Shown here in pieces: positions 38,139 through 64,000 of a DNA stretch of 64,000 bases. The stretch lies in assembly GCF_030463565.1 (NCBI RefSeq), contig NC_134656.1, forward strand, positions 2,051,001 through 2,115,000. The letters run 5' to 3'. Position 1 is the stretch's first letter. Each line of letters opens with the position of its first letter. Below the pieces are notes generated by a model. It searched no databases, had not been told where the DNA came from, and saw only the letters and a program-made list of their open reading frames with translations. Both the position numbers and the translations under genes were made by a program. Origin of the DNA: Pelecanus crispus. Taxonomy: Eukaryota > Chordata > Aves > Pelecaniformes > Pelecanidae.

Positions 38139-38522
38139 GGTGCCCCCCGTCCCCGCGGGATGCCTTGGCCCCTCGGCACGGCCGGCCCTGCTGCCGCCAT
38201 GCCATGGGCCCCAGAGCCGGCCTTGCTCACAGAATTTGTCTCGGCAATCATTAGAAGGCTCGCGCGGCGCAGGCCTGCGAGTGAGGGCTGGAGGCGAGCG
38301 GCGCCGGGGCTTCGCCGGCTCCGGGCCCTGCCGGGACGTTCCTGGCCCCTTTTGCCCCTTTTCCCCCCGTCCGGCCGGGCGTTGCTAAATCGGGGGCGTC
38401 ACTGGGCTCCCCTGCAGAGCCGCTCGCCTCCTGGGGACGTTCCACGCGAGCTGCGGTGGCTACCGGGCTCCTAGTAACAACCGCCGTCAATTTGAAATGC
38501 CGTGATAACGCAGCTTCAGCGT
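38139..38522. other. CpG-rich unique sequence between arrays
   Basis: GC-rich with many CpGs (38250-38450). It could be a small CpG island. No exon recognised. Confidence 0.4.
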
Positions 38523-39300
38523 CCCCATCATCATCATCATCCTCATTGTCCCCATCTTCCTCATCATCCCCATTGGGCCCATCTTCCTCATCGTCCCCAT
38601 GCATCTTCATCATCCCCATCATCCTCATCAGCCTCATTGTCCCCATCATCCCCATCATCCCCATCGTCCCCACTGTCCTTATCGTCCCCATCGTCCCCAT
38701 CATCCTCATCATCCCCATCATCCCCATCATCCTCGTCATCCCCATCATCCTCATCATCTCCATCATCCCCATCGTCCCCATCATCCTCATCGTCCCCATC
38801 ATCCTCATCATCCCCATCATCCTCATCATCCCCATTGTCCCCATCATCCCCATCATCCTCATCGTCCCCATCATCCTCATCATCCCCATCGTACCCATCA
38901 TCCCCATCATCCTCATCGTCCCCATCATCCTCATCATCTCCATCATCCTCATCGTCCCCATCATCCTCATCGTCCCCATCATCCTCATCATCCCCATCGT
39001 CCCCATCATCCCCATCATCCTCATCGTCCCCATCATCCTCATCATCTCCATCATCCTCATCGTCCCCATCATCCTCATCGTCCCCATCATCCTCATCATC
39101 CCCATCGTCCCCATCATCCCCATCATCCTCATCGTCCCCATCATCCTCATCATCTCCATCATCCTCATCATCCTCATCATCCCTATCATCCTCATCATCT
39201 CCATCATCCTCATCATCCTCATCATCCCCATCGTCCCCATCATCCCCATCATCCCGCTCATCCTCATCATCCCCATCATCCTCATCATCCTCATCCTCAC
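38523..39300. repeat. 9-bp/3-bp interrupted ATC minisatellite (CATCATCCC/CATCATCCT)
   Basis: About 780 bases of CATCATCCC and CATCATCCT with CATCGTCCC variants. The plus strand is almost G-free. The period of 9 keeps all six frames open (plus: Ser/Pro-, His/Pro- or Ile/Pro-rich; minus: Asp/Glu- or Met-rich). Higher-order blocks, for example around 38840-38960 and 38980-39150, repeat almost exactly, a sign of recent amplification. Confidence 0.97.
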
Positions 39301-39610
39301 CCACAGCAGACCCCGCTGCAGGCAGAGCCCCATCAGACCGAGGCACTGCTGGCTTCAAACGAGCGGCGCACCATCTGCTCCGTTAATTGCGAATGCAAAG
39401 GCAGAGGGATCGACTTTATAATTAATCCACAGAAAGATCCCAGTCGTTTCACGCCCGCGCAGGCTTTTTGCTGGGTGCAGCGCGGATCGGCGAATCGGCG
39501 AGGGGCTTCTCAGTTATTAGCGGGAAATTAGGAGGGAAGTGGGTGGTGCAGGGGCTGCTGCACCCCAGGGCGTCCGCCCGCGCACGGCGGGGATGTCTGA
39601 GCCGGCACGG
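39301..39610. other. Short unique spacer, nothing recognised
   Basis: About 310 bases with an AT-richer centre (39380-39440). No feature supported. Confidence 0.5.
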
Positions 39611-41250
39611 AGCGTGGCAGTGTGCGTGGTGGTGTGCATGGCAGCCTGCGTGGCAGCATGCGTGTCGCTGTGCATGGCAGCCTGCGTGGCGGCGTGTGTC
39701 GGTGTGCGTGGCAGCGTGCGTGTGGGTGTGCGTGGCTGCCTGCGTGGTGGTGTGTGTGTCGGTGTGCGTGGCAGCATGCGTGTCGGTGTGCGTGGCTGCC
39801 TGCGTGGTGGTGTGTGTGTCGGTGTGCGTGGCGGTGTGCATGGCAGCGTGTGTGGCAGCCTGTGTGTTGGTGCACGTGGCAGCGTGCGTGGCAGCGTGTG
39901 GCGGCGTGAGTGGCAGCGTGCGTGTTGCTGTGCATGGCAGCCTGTGTGTTGCTGTGCGTGTCGCTGTGCGTGGCAGCGTGCGTGTTGCTGTGCATGTGGC
40001 TGTGCGTGTCACTGCGTGTCGCTGTGCATGTGGCTGTGCGTGGCAGCGTGTGTGTTGCTGTGCGTGTCGCTGTGTGTGGCAGCGTGCGTATCGCTGTGCA
40101 CGGCAGCCTGCGAGTCGCTGTGCGTGTTGCTGTGCGTGGCAGCGTGCGTGTTGCTGTGCGTGTCGCTGTGTGTGTTGCTGTGCGTGGCAGCGTGTGTGAT
40201 GCTGTGCGTGGCAGCCTGCGTGTCGCTGTGCGTGTCGCTGTGCGCGGCAGCGTGCGTGTTGCTGTGCATGTGGCTGCGCGTGTCGCTGTGCGTGGCAGCG
40301 TGCGTGTTGCTGTGCATGGCAGCCTGCGTGTCGCTGTGCGTGTTGCTGTGCATGGCAGCGTGCGCGTTGCTGCGCGTGTCGCTGTGTGTGGCAGTGTGCG
40401 TATCGCTGTGCACAGCAGCCTGCGTGTCGCTGTGCGTGTTGCTGTGCGCGGCAGCGTGCGTGTTGCTGTGCGTGTTGCTGTGTGTGTTGCTGTGCGTGGC
40501 AGCGTGTGTGATGCTGTGCGTGGCAGCCTGCGTGTTGCTGTGCGTGGCAGCGTGCGTGTTGCTGTGCATGTGGCTGCGCGTGTTGCTGTGCGTGGCAGCG
40601 TGTGTGTTGCTGTGCATGGCAGCCTGCGTGTCGCTGTGCGTGTCGCTGTGCGTGGCAGCGTGCGTGTTGCTGTGCGTGTCGCTGTGTGTGTTGCTGTGCG
40701 TGGCAGCGTGTGTGATGCTGTGCGTGGCAGCCTGCGTGTTGCTGTGCGTGGCAGCCTGCGTGTCGCTGTGCGTGTTGCTGTGCGCGGCAGCCTGCGTGTT
40801 GCTGTGCATGTGGCTGCGCGTGTTGCTGTGCGTGGCAGCGTGCGTGTTGCTGTGCACGGCAGCCTGCGTGTCGCTGTGCGTGTTGCTGTGCATGTTGCTG
40901 TGCGTGTCGCTGTGCATGTTGCTGTGCGTGTCACTGTGTGTGTCGCTGTGCGTGTTGCTGTGCATGTGGCTGTGCGTGTGGCTGTGCGTGTGGCTGTGCG
41001 TGTCGCTGTGTGTGTTGCTGTGCATGTTGCTATGCGTGTTGCTGTGCGTGTTGCTGTGCATGTGGCTGTGCATGTGGCTGTGCGTGTCGCTGTGCGTGTC
41101 GCTGTGCATGTGGCTGCGTGTGTTGCTGTGCATGTGGCTGTGCGTGTGGCTGTGCGCGTTGCTGTGCGTGTTGCTGTGCATGTGGCTGTGCATGTGGCTG
41201 TGCGTGTCGCTGTGCGTGTCGCTGCACGTGTCGCCGTGCGTGCAGCCACA
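39611..41250. repeat. 12-bp TG-rich minisatellite upstream of PRPF6, about 1.6 kb
   Basis: Built from GTGTCGCTGTGC, GTGTTGCTGTGC, GTGGCAGCGTGC and GTGGCTGTGCAT-type 12-mers. Long alternating purine-pyrimidine runs (GTGTGCGTGTGCGTG-like) are present. It ends about 0.55 kb before the PRPF6 start codon. Open frames of 443 to 662 codons here are artefacts, including one that runs on into the PRPF6 5' region. Confidence 0.97.
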
Positions 41251-41437
41251 TGCGTGCGTTGGCACGGGCGAGGGCTGTGTAAACGCAAGAAGGGATGCGT
41301 GGGGTTCGAGGGGCGCGAAGGGGGAGGCGGTTCCCTGCACACCGTGTGCGCGGGGGGGCAGGGGCCGGCTCTAAGCTGCAGGTGCGGGGGGGGGGGGGGG
41401 TTGTGTTTCACGCGTGGAGGGAGAGATGCACGTGTGA

Positions 41438-64000
<22,563 letters not shown>

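Noticed and set aside
38251-39531. Long Asp/Glu-, Met-, His/Pro- and Ser/Pro-rich open frames
   Set aside because: All six frames of a 9-bp ATC-based repeat lack stops; composition explains everything.

Overview
The window looks like bird nuclear DNA, probably from a small gene-dense chromosome. The evidence is CR1 LINE 3' ends carrying the sauropsid ATTCTATG-type tail, a solo LTR of a type widespread in birds, and two vertebrate genes whose exons can be spliced by eye with intact phases. PRPF6 and SAMD10 are neighbours on human 20q13.33 as I recall, so the window is the avian counterpart of that region. No bacterial, phage or CRISPR system is present.

Layout. 1-850 is the end of a 69-bp minisatellite. 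851-11489 is GC-rich intergenic DNA with a composite CR1 element (about 9568-10115), a 12-bp G-rich array (10171-10995) and a few AT-rich islands, but no gene I can support. SAMD10 lies on the minus strand from 26759 back to 12816: five coding exons with perfect phase continuity, 182 codons plus stop, including a last coding exon of only 23 nt. Its introns hold two 14-bp minisatellites, a 34-bp array, a 43-45-bp G-tract array and two more CR1 copies. 26760-41794 is the spacer between the head-to-head genes SAMD10 and PRPF6. It contains six more tandem arrays, a solo LTR (34420-34987) with a 5-bp target duplication, and AT-rich stretches that could be conserved non-coding elements. PRPF6 runs on the plus strand from the ATG at 41795: 19 coding exons covering residues 1-849 of a protein expected to be 941 aa. 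The gene runs off the right edge; its last roughly 92 codons are outside the window.

How the genes act. PRPF6 is the TPR/HAT-repeat scaffold that bridges U5 and U4/U6 in the spliceosomal tri-snRNP, and it has a CpG-island promoter. SAMD10 is a small SAM-domain protein of poorly known function. They share no pathway that I know of; their relation is a divergent arrangement.

The most striking property is structural. Roughly 9 kb of the left 41.8 kb, about a fifth, is made of twelve tandem arrays with different units. They stop about 0.55 kb before the PRPF6 start codon, after which the sequence becomes AT-richer and free of long arrays. Nearly all the long open reading frames in the left two thirds are by-products of stop-free tandem repeats and are not genes.
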